28,918 bases of DNA from Clostridia bacterium (GTDB lineage Bacteria; Bacillota; Clostridia; Christensenellales; Borkfalkiaceae), in assembly GCA_017646555.1 (NCBI GenBank), contig JAGCMG010000006.1, positions 1-28,918 of the forward strand, read 5' to 3'. Shown here piece after piece: positions 16,100-23,485 of this stretch; positions within the stretch are counted from its first letter, which is position 1; every line of letters starts with the position of its first letter. The notes beneath the pieces are model-generated. The model was not told where the DNA came from. It ran no database searches and saw nothing but the letters and a program-made list of their open reading frames with translations. The position numbers and the translations under genes were made by a program.

Positions 16100-17743
16100 T
16101 TACGGAATAGCAACGAAATTTGAGAACGAATAGGTTGATTTAGTACCTGTAGCACTATTGTTACTTGTAGCACCGTAAGTACCGTCAACGTTGTACCAGA
16201 ATTCGTACGCAACGACCTTGGTTACAGGCGTCGTCGTAGCAAATTCATTTCCGTCGATATAGATTGCTAATAATCCACTTGCGTTTGCCTTAATTTCAAC
16301 GTTTACGCTTGTCTTATTCGCAAACAACGATTTAGTACTCCAACCTTGCGTAGATGGAGTAGTATCACCGTAAGATGCTTGTAAGAACCACGAACCTTCC
16401 CAACAACAGAATTGGAACGTAGTCGTTAAAGCGTCAGACTTAACCCCCTTACCTGCGTGCATTACGATTGCTGGGAACATTTTATACGCAGCGCTATAAT
16501 TGAACTTGAACGAAAGTTTACCCGTTTTAGTCATAGCGTAAGGTACACCTTGCGAATATGCTTGCGTCTTCGTTACGTCAGAAGTAATGGTGTAACCACT
16601 GCTACCATTTGTTAAAGTGAACTTTTGACTGTTAAGGTAGTTGCTTATTTCCATTTCACTCTTGCCTGCAAGTTGTTGAACGATATCAGGACAATCTTCA
16701 ATCCTTGTTGCCACTTTTACGTTAGAAATTTTAGCCTTTTTATTTCTGTAAAAACCAGTAATACCCGTAATTTCATACGTGCCTAATCTAACTGCCACAC
16801 GCATACCGTCACCGTCGTTATCTTCAATTAAGCCGTACGCTTTATTGTTAACGATAGCAATGCCAAGTTTAACACCAGCTGATGACTTGAAGTTAGTGTA
16901 TTGTGACGTGCCCATTGCCGAGCCGTACCAAAGATTTAAACCACCGAATCTTACACCCCAGTGACCAGTTTCTGCAAGGTATTGGTCAGGGTCGTACTGC
17001 GTACCCCAGGTTACGCCTGCATCTTCCGTACTTGAAAGTCTTACGAATACGCCACCCGTTTCAGCAGTAGGTTCAGTAGATGGATAATAGTGAGTAAATT
17101 CTAAATAGATAAGTTTATTAGCAAAATTACCGTAAATAGTCATTTCACTACCAAATTGACTTTCTTCCAACGTACCCGTTGAATCAAAACTCGCATTATT
17201 AAGAACTTTCGTTGGACTTACAGTAAGTGTTTTAGTAACGTCTCCGCTTACTGTAAACGTAAATGCGGGGTAGCCTGTAACTTCCGCTTTATACGTACCG
17301 TCAGGCAAATCTGCTCTAAGCAAACCTGAATCAGCAATACTTGTGTGTAATACTGTGGTATTCCCTGTGTTAGTACCCGTAACTGTTACTCCTAATTTTT
17401 TAGGAACGTACGTGTCCATTAAAATATTATCGTCATTTTTAAGCGTTAATTTAACACTCCTTAAATCATTGAGAGAAGAAACTCCAATAGTTATCGCGTT
17501 AGTACCGCCTATGGTTACTGCTGTGAACGACGCTTCATACACGTTGGTTGCGCTCTTCCAGAAAGAAAGTGCTGCGCCGTTCATGGTTACACTACTTACA
17601 GCATAGCCGTCTTGAACGGTAATTTTTATAGGAACAACTTCACCTGAAACGGCTGAAGTTGCAACGGTAGTCGTTGCTTTATCCGTTACGCCTGTATAAG
17701 TAACCGTAACAGGACGTGCAGGAGGAGTGGTCGTGTATAACAT
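16100..17743 (-). CDS. C-terminal part of the frameshifted modular lipoprotein (modules A-B-C-D)
   Basis: 547 codons from the first ATG, but this ATG is not a real start. The frame is open upstream to the frameshift near 17827 and there encodes WASKPCTDTRIEALIFYNN, the missing end of a C module that the upstream frame begins. After that come an A module (ITVQDGYAVSSVTMNG), a B module (LPDGTYKAEVTGY), a C module (TWGTQYDP ... WGVRFGG) and a terminal D module with FQFCCWEGSW. The last ~190 residues closely resemble the end of the 941-aa protein, also at DNA level. No ribosome binding site precedes the ATG at 17743. If the frameshift is real, this half is probably not made. If it is a sequencing error, this is the C-terminal third of a ~1538-aa protein. 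Confidence 0.82.
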   Translation of the reverse strand: MLYTTTPPARPVTVTYTGVTDKATTTVATSAVSGEVVPIKITVQDGYAVSSVTMNGAALSFWKSATNVYEASFTAVTIGGTNAITIGVSSLNDLRSVKLTLKNDDNILMDTYVPKKLGVTVTGTNTGNTTVLHTSIADSGLLRADLPDGTYKAEVTGYPAFTFTVSGDVTKTLTVSPTKVLNNASFDSTGTLEESQFGSEMTIYGNFANKLIYLEFTHYYPSTEPTAETGGVFVRLSSTEDAGVTWGTQYDPDQYLAETGHWGVRFGGLNLWYGSAMGTSQYTNFKSSAGVKLGIAIVNNKAYGLIEDNDGDGMRVAVRLGTYEITGITGFYRNKKAKISNVKVATRIEDCPDIVQQLAGKSEMEISNYLNSQKFTLTNGSSGYTITSDVTKTQAYSQGVPYAMTKTGKLSFKFNYSAAYKMFPAIVMHAGKGVKSDALTTTFQFCCWEGSWFLQASYGDTTPSTQGWSTKSLFANKTSVNVEIKANASGLLAIYIDGNEFATTTPVTKVVAYEFWYNVDGTYGATSNNSATGTKSTYSFSNFVAIP

Positions 17744-17757
17744 TAAGTTTGTAACTT

Positions 17758-20715
17758 CTACGTTTGCATTGTTATAGAAGATAAGCGCTTCAATCCTTGT
17801 GTCAGTACAAGGTTTACTTGCCCAAACGTTAAAGCACCCGTGGTCTTATAATACAATCTTGCCGTAGTACCGTCTAAATACATTGCAATAGTAATGGTAT
17901 ATTCAAGGTCACTTTCACTTGTAACGGTTTTCATGGTTTTTGCCGACCAACCGATACTGCCGGTCGTACGAATTTGGAATTGATTTGACGTACTGCCGTC
18001 AACCCCGTTAGAAACGTATCTTAACACGTAGCCTGCAGGGCCGTCGCCAGTATATTCAACGCCAACAGGGCTCTTTTCTAATGCGCCACCAGTGTAGAAA
18101 CCACCGAACACGTCAAGCCCAGCAAGTTGCGAAGGTTTAAGTTTAATAGTTGCAACAGCGTACTTAATCGCCCCTAATTCAGGATTGAAGTACATATAGG
18201 TATTCTTTTTAGCCGTACCGTTATTAGAAGTTACTATACCTTCAGATACTCTATCAACGTTATAAGTACCCCTTAATATAGCAGTTTCCGTAGTACCAGT
18301 CGACTCATTTACGTAGCAAACGTTAGAAATTGCTTGATAACTTAATAATACGTCGTAAGTTTTTTGACTAGCGCTTATAGTGATTTGTTGACCGTGATAA
18401 ACGCTATAATTATCATTAGATGCAACTACTCTATAAGTACCTGGCGCTAATAAATTAGTCTTAATGAGTCCACTTGATAAAGTATACGTTCTATGTAAGC
18501 CGTCAGAATTGATAAATGTTAATTTACCAACGTATTTTTCTTTGGCAGAAGAACCGTTAACGCTCTTAATGGTTTGAACGTTAATCGTTATCGTATCCGT
18601 AGGAGTGGTAGAAACGAAACCAACTTCTACGTTATAACTATATTTAGCAGGAAGCCCCTTTATAACAACGTCGCTTTCAGCAGTTGGTAAGTTATAAACA
18701 AGATAGTAATCGTATGAAATACCGTCAATGGTAACCGAACTTATTCTATACCCTTCTTTTGGTGATTGCTTAATAACAAGCACGCCACCATAGTTAGCCA
18801 TACCTGCCGTTGCAGAACCAGTTTCAGCACCAGTTGAAACGGTAGTCGTTACGTTAATCATACCCGTATCGGTAATGCTTTCGAGCGCGTATTGAACGTC
18901 AAGCGCTTTAGAAGTAGGGCTTTGATGGTTAGTTGCAATACCAGTTATAGATTCACCAGAAGTTGCTTTACTACCAATTAATCTCCATTCGCTTGAAGAG
19001 TTAGCCCTTGCGTAACCGTACATAATACCGTTACCAATTGAAACTGCTATTTCAAGCGAGTTATTACAAAATGCCATATATTCTGCATCAGTCATTTGGT
19101 AAGAAGTCCAATAATCGCCTGCAAAACGGAATCTCCAACCGTCGTTTTCAAAGTCGGCGTTCCATACAGTACCGAACGAAAGCCCGTTAGTTGCGATATA
19201 CGTACCACCGGTTTCCGCAATAGAGGTTTCAAAAATCTTACCTATTTTTGCTTGTAACCAAACAACTTTACCAAGTTCGGTATTAAGTTGTGCGTTTTGT
19301 TGACCTGCACCTTGTAAGAAAATAATATCAGTACCGTTATCGTCAGTCGTTAACGAACTAATAGTTGCGTTTTTAACGAACGCATCAACTTTTAAGTTGG
19401 CGTTAATAGTAGTCGTGCTTGCAGTAACGGTTACCCTATCAGTTAAAAGCGGTAAATCTTCCATAGTAACGGTATAGTTACCCGCAGGGAGATTAAACGA
19501 TGCCTTACTGTTAGTTATAGTAGCAACTTGTTCCGCATAAGTGGTAGAAAGCCTTACCTTCTTACCTTCAATTGAATAATTAAGCGGGGCACCCGTTGCG
19601 GTAAACGTTGCCGTAAAGTTTAATTTAGGTCTTGTTGAAGATGCCTTTTTAAACTTAACCATTACCGATAACCCAGTGAAAGAGTTAGGCAATAACGTGG
19701 TTGACATACCCGTAATAGTTTTGCCGTTTACGTTGAACGATTCAACTTCGTAACCTTCGTTTGGAACGGCAGTTACAGTAGCGCCTGATTCTTTGCTACC
19801 AGTATAAGTAACGGTACCGTAATCAGGGGTTTCGTTCATAATATTAACTGGTAAAGTTTTATCGTTAGGGTCTTTGTAGCCGTTTTCGGTAAATTCTAAA
19901 CGTTTACTGTAATTACCCCAAGAGCCGCTAACACCTAAACCTTCTTTAATGGTATCAACCCAAACGCTACCCGTTGAGGTTTTTGATGCAGCATAAAGAT
20001 ATGCAGGAAGTACGTAAATACTGGTAGGAGGGGTGCTATCGCCTAAAGCGTACCAAGGCATAAACCATTCAAATACGAAACCTTCGGTCGAATTAGAGTC
20101 GTTAAGAGTACCTAAAAGCGTAATATCAACGTCAAGTGGAACAACGTAAATACGCCAAGCCTCATTTTCACGCGCACCTGGGCAGTTTCTTATCTTAGTG
20201 AGGAAGTAACCACCAGCAGTAATGTCGATTTCCCAAGTTCTATGGTTAATATTGATACCCGTATGTCCCGAACCTGACGATGCCACGTAATATTCAATAC
20301 CCGTGTTTAAGGTCGAACCTCTACCATAGTTATAGTAGATAGGACCACCAGATACTTTAGTATACATTACGAAACCGTCTTTGTTAAAGTCAGTAGATAA
20401 TTCAATATTGTAAGTTTGATTTGCTTGAACGAAAGAATAACTAATCTTGTTCTTTCCTGCCCATTCTTCTTCCCCTACTACACCGTCAACGGTGATACCT
20501 TCATACGTTTTGTATTCAGGTATGTAGTCGTAAATGTGTTTAAGACCTTCAGCATTAGCAGGGTCGTTTGAAGTTTGGCTTTTAAATGGAGTCGCCGATA
20601 AAGTGTTTTCGCTATCGTTAGCATCGTTATTGCAAGCGAATGCGAATAAAGAGAGCGAAAGCACTAAAGCAAATAAACAAGTTATTAATAATTTGATACG
20701 AAATTTGTTTTTCAT
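17758..20715 (-). CDS. N-terminal part of the frameshifted modular lipoprotein, with a CBM9-like domain
   Basis: 985 codons to a premature stop. The signal peptide ends at Cys28 (LFAFAC, an acceptable but imperfect lipobox). Residues ~60-276 (ITVDGVVGEEEWAGKNKISYSF ... WEIDITAGGY ... FEWFMPWYALG) look like a CBM9/DOMON-type carbohydrate-binding domain, found in only this one of the three relatives. Then come A1 (288-356), B1 (365-445), C1 (446-618; FGTVWNADFENDGWRFRFAG), A2 (619-705), B2 (707-800) and most of C2. At about residue 963 the frame is lost, and the last ~20 codons are out of frame. The gene lies 18 nt after the GH43 gene with AGGAGGG eight bases before the ATG, so the two form an operon and have no promoter between them. 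Confidence 0.85.
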   Translation of the reverse strand: MKNKFRIKLLITCLFALVLSLSLFAFACNNDANDSENTLSATPFKSQTSNDPANAEGLKHIYDYIPEYKTYEGITVDGVVGEEEWAGKNKISYSFVQANQTYNIELSTDFNKDGFVMYTKVSGGPIYYNYGRGSTLNTGIEYYVASSGSGHTGININHRTWEIDITAGGYFLTKIRNCPGARENEAWRIYVVPLDVDITLLGTLNDSNSTEGFVFEWFMPWYALGDSTPPTSIYVLPAYLYAASKTSTGSVWVDTIKEGLGVSGSWGNYSKRLEFTENGYKDPNDKTLPVNIMNETPDYGTVTYTGSKESGATVTAVPNEGYEVESFNVNGKTITGMSTTLLPNSFTGLSVMVKFKKASSTRPKLNFTATFTATGAPLNYSIEGKKVRLSTTYAEQVATITNSKASFNLPAGNYTVTMEDLPLLTDRVTVTASTTTINANLKVDAFVKNATISSLTTDDNGTDIIFLQGAGQQNAQLNTELGKVVWLQAKIGKIFETSIAETGGTYIATNGLSFGTVWNADFENDGWRFRFAGDYWTSYQMTDAEYMAFCNNSLEIAVSIGNGIMYGYARANSSSEWRLIGSKATSGESITGIATNHQSPTSKALDVQYALESITDTGMINVTTTVSTGAETGSATAGMANYGGVLVIKQSPKEGYRISSVTIDGISYDYYLVYNLPTAESDVVIKGLPAKYSYNVEVGFVSTTPTDTITINVQTIKSVNGSSAKEKYVGKLTFINSDGLHRTYTLSSGLIKTNLLAPGTYRVVASNDNYSVYHGQQITISASQKTYDVLLSYQAISNVCYVNESTGTTETAILRGTYNVDRVSEGIVTSNNGTAKKNTYMYFNPELGAIKYAVATIKLKPSQLAGLDVFGGFYTGGALEKSPVGVEYTGDGPAGYVLRYVSNGVDGSTSNQFQIRTTGSIGWSAKTMKTVTSESDLEYTITIAMYLDGTTARLYYKTTGALTFGQVNLVLTQGLKRLSSITMQT
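17821..17830 (-). other. Single-base deletion (frameshift) joining the two halves
   Basis: On the minus strand the codons run GCT TTA ACG TTT GGG and then hit out-of-frame sequence. Adding one G after ACG gives ALTVWASKPCTDTRIEALI. This aligns without gaps to the same C-module segment of the long protein at 23486 (PLKLWQTKTAKFDRIVSI) and to the 941-aa protein (INTANTRIEGIILYNN). The region lacks a convincing slippery heptamer, so a true mutation or an assembly/sequencing error is more likely than programmed frameshifting. Confidence 0.85.
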
Positions 20716-20733
20716 ATAACTTTCCCTCCTTTA

Positions 20734-23190
20734 TTATTGACCGTTAGGCGTGCCTAAAACCACGATTTCAGGAATACTAATCGCACTCATAACGCTATCT
20801 TTTCCGATAGAGAATCTAATTTCTTTAATTTCAATTTCATCAAAGTAAGCAGTAGCAGAGCCACCTGGACGCATTTGTAAAGTTGCAGCGTGCTTATTCC
20901 AATTGAAATCAAAGTTAAGTTTTGAAATGTACGCCGTTGCCGTCCAATTACCACGACGAACGTCAAATTCTATTTCACGAACTGACGACCACGCTTCATA
21001 GTAATCTTTACTGTTGTAAACCATAAGGGCAGTAACCTTTCTATAAGTTGGGAAGGTTATCGTTACGGTAATTCTACTTTCACTAGTAGTATATTCGTAT
21101 ACGTACGGCTCCATTGCTTTTACAGCGCCGTCATCTTCACTCATTTGGAAAGGAATAATGCCGTCGGTTAAATAGTTAATATTATTGCCCGACGCATTAG
21201 TCGTCGTGCCGTATTTTTGAACTTTAACCGTACCTTCAGACGCTATGTTGTAATACTTCGTTTCACCCGTTGCGTAAATGCGTGGCTGTATGTACGAAGT
21301 AGGACCGTTAAGGTGCATTACTAATAAGCCCTTGCTGTTGGTTACGAATTTTGCTTCGTCTACGACAGGACCACGAGTTTGGTCTGAATAGTTAATGTTA
21401 ACGTGTCTATGATATACGATTGCAAGTTGTCTTGGCCTATCGTTAGTCGGGTCGCTATCGTTTTCGGTAGGATGGTCGTAAACGTCCATAAACGTATGGT
21501 GACCAGGACCAGTAATAGCATCGGTTACACGACCAGAGTCAGTACCAAGCAACATACCACCTTCACCTACGTCAAGTTTTCTATAAGGGCCTAATACGCT
21601 GTAAGCAACTAATTGAACTAAACAATAAGTGTTATCGGTGTATTGTCCAGTAGAAATGGTAAGGTAGTACATGCCGTTTTGTTTATTATAGTAAAGTTGT
21701 GCGCCTTCGTTAACGATACCAGCAGGTTCAGGTCTAACACGGTCTTCAACCGTACCACGACCAAACACAGCAGGTTGTTCCTTTTGCATATTTGCTGGGT
21801 AGTCAGAAGGAACGTACGCAGCCGCTTGCTTATTATAATAATCGGTTGCAGCCTCTGAAATGAAGTTGTAACGCGCACGAGTAATTCTTGTTAAAGTAGA
21901 ATAGTCAGGTTGCGACCATTCGTTGTTATAGAACTTAACGGCGCAAACTTCAGTACCTGGTTGTAAATTTTGACCAGTTATAGGGTCGATAGTGTTAATC
22001 AAACCACCGTTACGGGTAAAGAACAAGTATTTTCTTGGTTCTTGCCAAGTTTTACCGTCTCTTGTTTTAGTAACCATATCGTTATAATCAAGGAACGGAG
22101 TTGGGTCCATACAGTCGAAACATTGTAAACCGTTGTTGTAGTTCATAAATTGTGCGCCGATAGGAACTTCTACCCCTTTTTCATCTTTTTGACCTGCGAT
22201 AGCCTTGTTTTCGTATTGCCAAATAAGAGATGCTCTTGCCGCAGCGAAGTTCCACCAAGTATCGTTAGCGGTACGGGTATCGCCGTATCTTTGAACGCAA
22301 ACGGTTTGACCACCTGAAAGTTGAATTCTTTCGCTATTGATGGTATAGCCGTCGTAAACGGTGAACTTTTGCACGTTTGCTTGTTTAGAATAGTCAACGC
22401 CGTCAATAACTGCGCCTTTTTCAGGAGTATAAGCAGGCACGAAAGGACCTGCCGGTGAAGTTGACACTGCGCAGTCAAGCATTGAAGTATTCTTTTGCTT
22501 TAACATTAAGTTTTGAACTATATGTTCAGAACTTGGTAAAGCCGAACAGAAGATAAAGTATACGCCTTTACCAGGGTCGGTCGGGTTAAGACCGTACAAT
22601 GAACGGTCAGCAAATTCGTCATAAACTGCACCCGGAGCCCAAGTCCAGTCGTATTGCCAACCACCGTCAGGCCAAACGTATGCACCTGCAACACCTTGCC
22701 AACTAACTAAGTCTTTGCTGTTAAAACAGTTATAAACACCGTTACCAGTGGTACCGTACATAAAATACATATCGTAATAAGGACTGGTAGTGTCGGTAAT
22801 ATACAATACTTCAGGGTCAGCAACTCTGACGCTAATATCGTTTCTATAGAAAACTTCTTTATTGTATATTTGTTCGTGTTCAGCCTCCGTCATAATATCG
22901 GGGTCATACTTACCGATTTGGTCGCTATAAGTAACGCCTTCTTGGTGAACGTATCTACCCTTGCTATCCACGGTAACGGAATATAAATCGTCAAAAGATG
23001 AATCACCCGAATCCCCTGAACCGCCAGAACCACCTGGATTACTTGGATTATCAGGATTACTTGGGCTACTTGGGTTATTATTGCCAGTATTGTCGTTACC
23101 GTTGCTATCGTTTGGCACGAAAGTACAACCTGAAATAACCACTGATAAAGCCATAAGTAATGCTAAAATAATAGTGAATATTTTTTTCAT
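20734..23190 (-). CDS. GH43-like glycoside hydrolase lipoprotein
   Basis: 818 aa. The signal peptide ends in lipobox VISGC (Cys22). A low-complexity Asn/Ser/Pro/Gly linker (about 25-66) suggests a tethered enzyme held away from the membrane. The catalytic region (about 115-610) has the five-bladed propeller marks of GH43: VRVADPEV with Asp125 as likely base, YMYGTTGNGVYNCFNSKDLVSW, TWAPGAVYDE (WAP at 185-187), STSPAGPF, MDPTPFLDYND with Asp362 as likely pKa-setting Asp, NEGAQLYY with Glu495 as likely acid, and GPGHHTFMD. The C-terminal ~180 residues form a beta domain that may be F5/8 type C (CBM32-like). GH43 enzymes cleave arabinosides, xylosides or galactans; the substrate cannot be read here. 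A perfect GGAGG precedes the ATG. First gene of the operon with the lipoprotein at 20715. Confidence 0.87.
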   Translation of the reverse strand: MKKIFTIILALLMALSVVISGCTFVPNDSNGNDNTGNNNPSSPSNPDNPSNPGGSGGSGDSGDSSFDDLYSVTVDSKGRYVHQEGVTYSDQIGKYDPDIMTEAEHEQIYNKEVFYRNDISVRVADPEVLYITDTTSPYYDMYFMYGTTGNGVYNCFNSKDLVSWQGVAGAYVWPDGGWQYDWTWAPGAVYDEFADRSLYGLNPTDPGKGVYFIFCSALPSSEHIVQNLMLKQKNTSMLDCAVSTSPAGPFVPAYTPEKGAVIDGVDYSKQANVQKFTVYDGYTINSERIQLSGGQTVCVQRYGDTRTANDTWWNFAAARASLIWQYENKAIAGQKDEKGVEVPIGAQFMNYNNGLQCFDCMDPTPFLDYNDMVTKTRDGKTWQEPRKYLFFTRNGGLINTIDPITGQNLQPGTEVCAVKFYNNEWSQPDYSTLTRITRARYNFISEAATDYYNKQAAAYVPSDYPANMQKEQPAVFGRGTVEDRVRPEPAGIVNEGAQLYYNKQNGMYYLTISTGQYTDNTYCLVQLVAYSVLGPYRKLDVGEGGMLLGTDSGRVTDAITGPGHHTFMDVYDHPTENDSDPTNDRPRQLAIVYHRHVNINYSDQTRGPVVDEAKFVTNSKGLLVMHLNGPTSYIQPRIYATGETKYYNIASEGTVKVQKYGTTTNASGNNINYLTDGIIPFQMSEDDGAVKAMEPYVYEYTTSESRITVTITFPTYRKVTALMVYNSKDYYEAWSSVREIEFDVRRGNWTATAYISKLNFDFNWNKHAATLQMRPGGSATAYFDEIEIKEIRFSIGKDSVMSAISIPEIVVLGTPNGQ
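23036..23080. repeat. Five 9-bp tandem repeats encoding the Pro-rich linker
   Basis: Five imperfect copies of GGATTACTT-like 9-mers sit in frame in the GH43 gene and encode the Asn/Ser-Asn-Pro linker on the minus strand. Because the unit is a multiple of three, copy-number change would alter linker length without breaking the frame. Confidence 0.8.
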
Positions 23191-23228
23191 AACGTCCTCC
23201 TTATTATAATAAAAATATATCCAAATTA

Positions 23229-23257
23229 ATTATACCTTATTTTATTAAATTTGACAA
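23229..23257 (-). promoter_or_regulatory. Promoter of the GH43/lipoprotein operon
   Basis: Minus-strand TTGTCA (23257-23252) and TATAAT (23234-23229) with a 17-bp spacer. The transcript should begin near 23222, about 32 nt before the GH43 ATG. Confidence 0.85.
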
Positions 23258-23424
23258 TAGTATATCTTCAAAAAAAGTTATCATAAGGTAACCATTAAAT
23301 TTATTAATATGTTACATAATGCCAAAACTATGCGCACTTTGAACTATTTTTGTTACTTTTTAACATAGACAAAAATGCGTTAAGTGTTAATTATATAAGC
23401 ACTATTATTTGGCGTTTAAAAAAC

Positions 23425-23452
23425 AAAAAGGCATCCCGAAAGATGCCTTTTT
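23425..23452 (-). terminator. Terminator of the long modular protein gene
   Basis: AAAAAGGCATC and GATGCCTTTTT form an 11-bp stem around CCGAAA (23436-23441), followed on the minus strand by more T. The loop is identical to the terminators at 13025 and 16062, while the stem differs by paired changes. It lies 33 nt after the stop codon. Confidence 0.9.
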
Positions 23453-23485
23453 TTATTAAGTTTTAACTTAAATTAACTAAATTAA

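Noticed and set aside
17743..17743. ATG at 17743 as a genuine gene start
   Set aside because: It lies inside a C module, has no ribosome binding site and no signal peptide, and the frame continues upstream with homologous sequence.
17800..17850. Programmed -1 frameshifting to join the two halves of the lipoprotein
   Set aside because: The GTTTGGG context does not allow both tRNAs to re-pair after slipping, and no clear downstream stem-loop was seen. A missing base explains the data better.
23258..23424. Small gene or non-coding RNA between the GH43 promoter and the terminator
   Set aside because: No open frame with a ribosome binding site, no promoter pair and only weak AT-rich symmetry were found.
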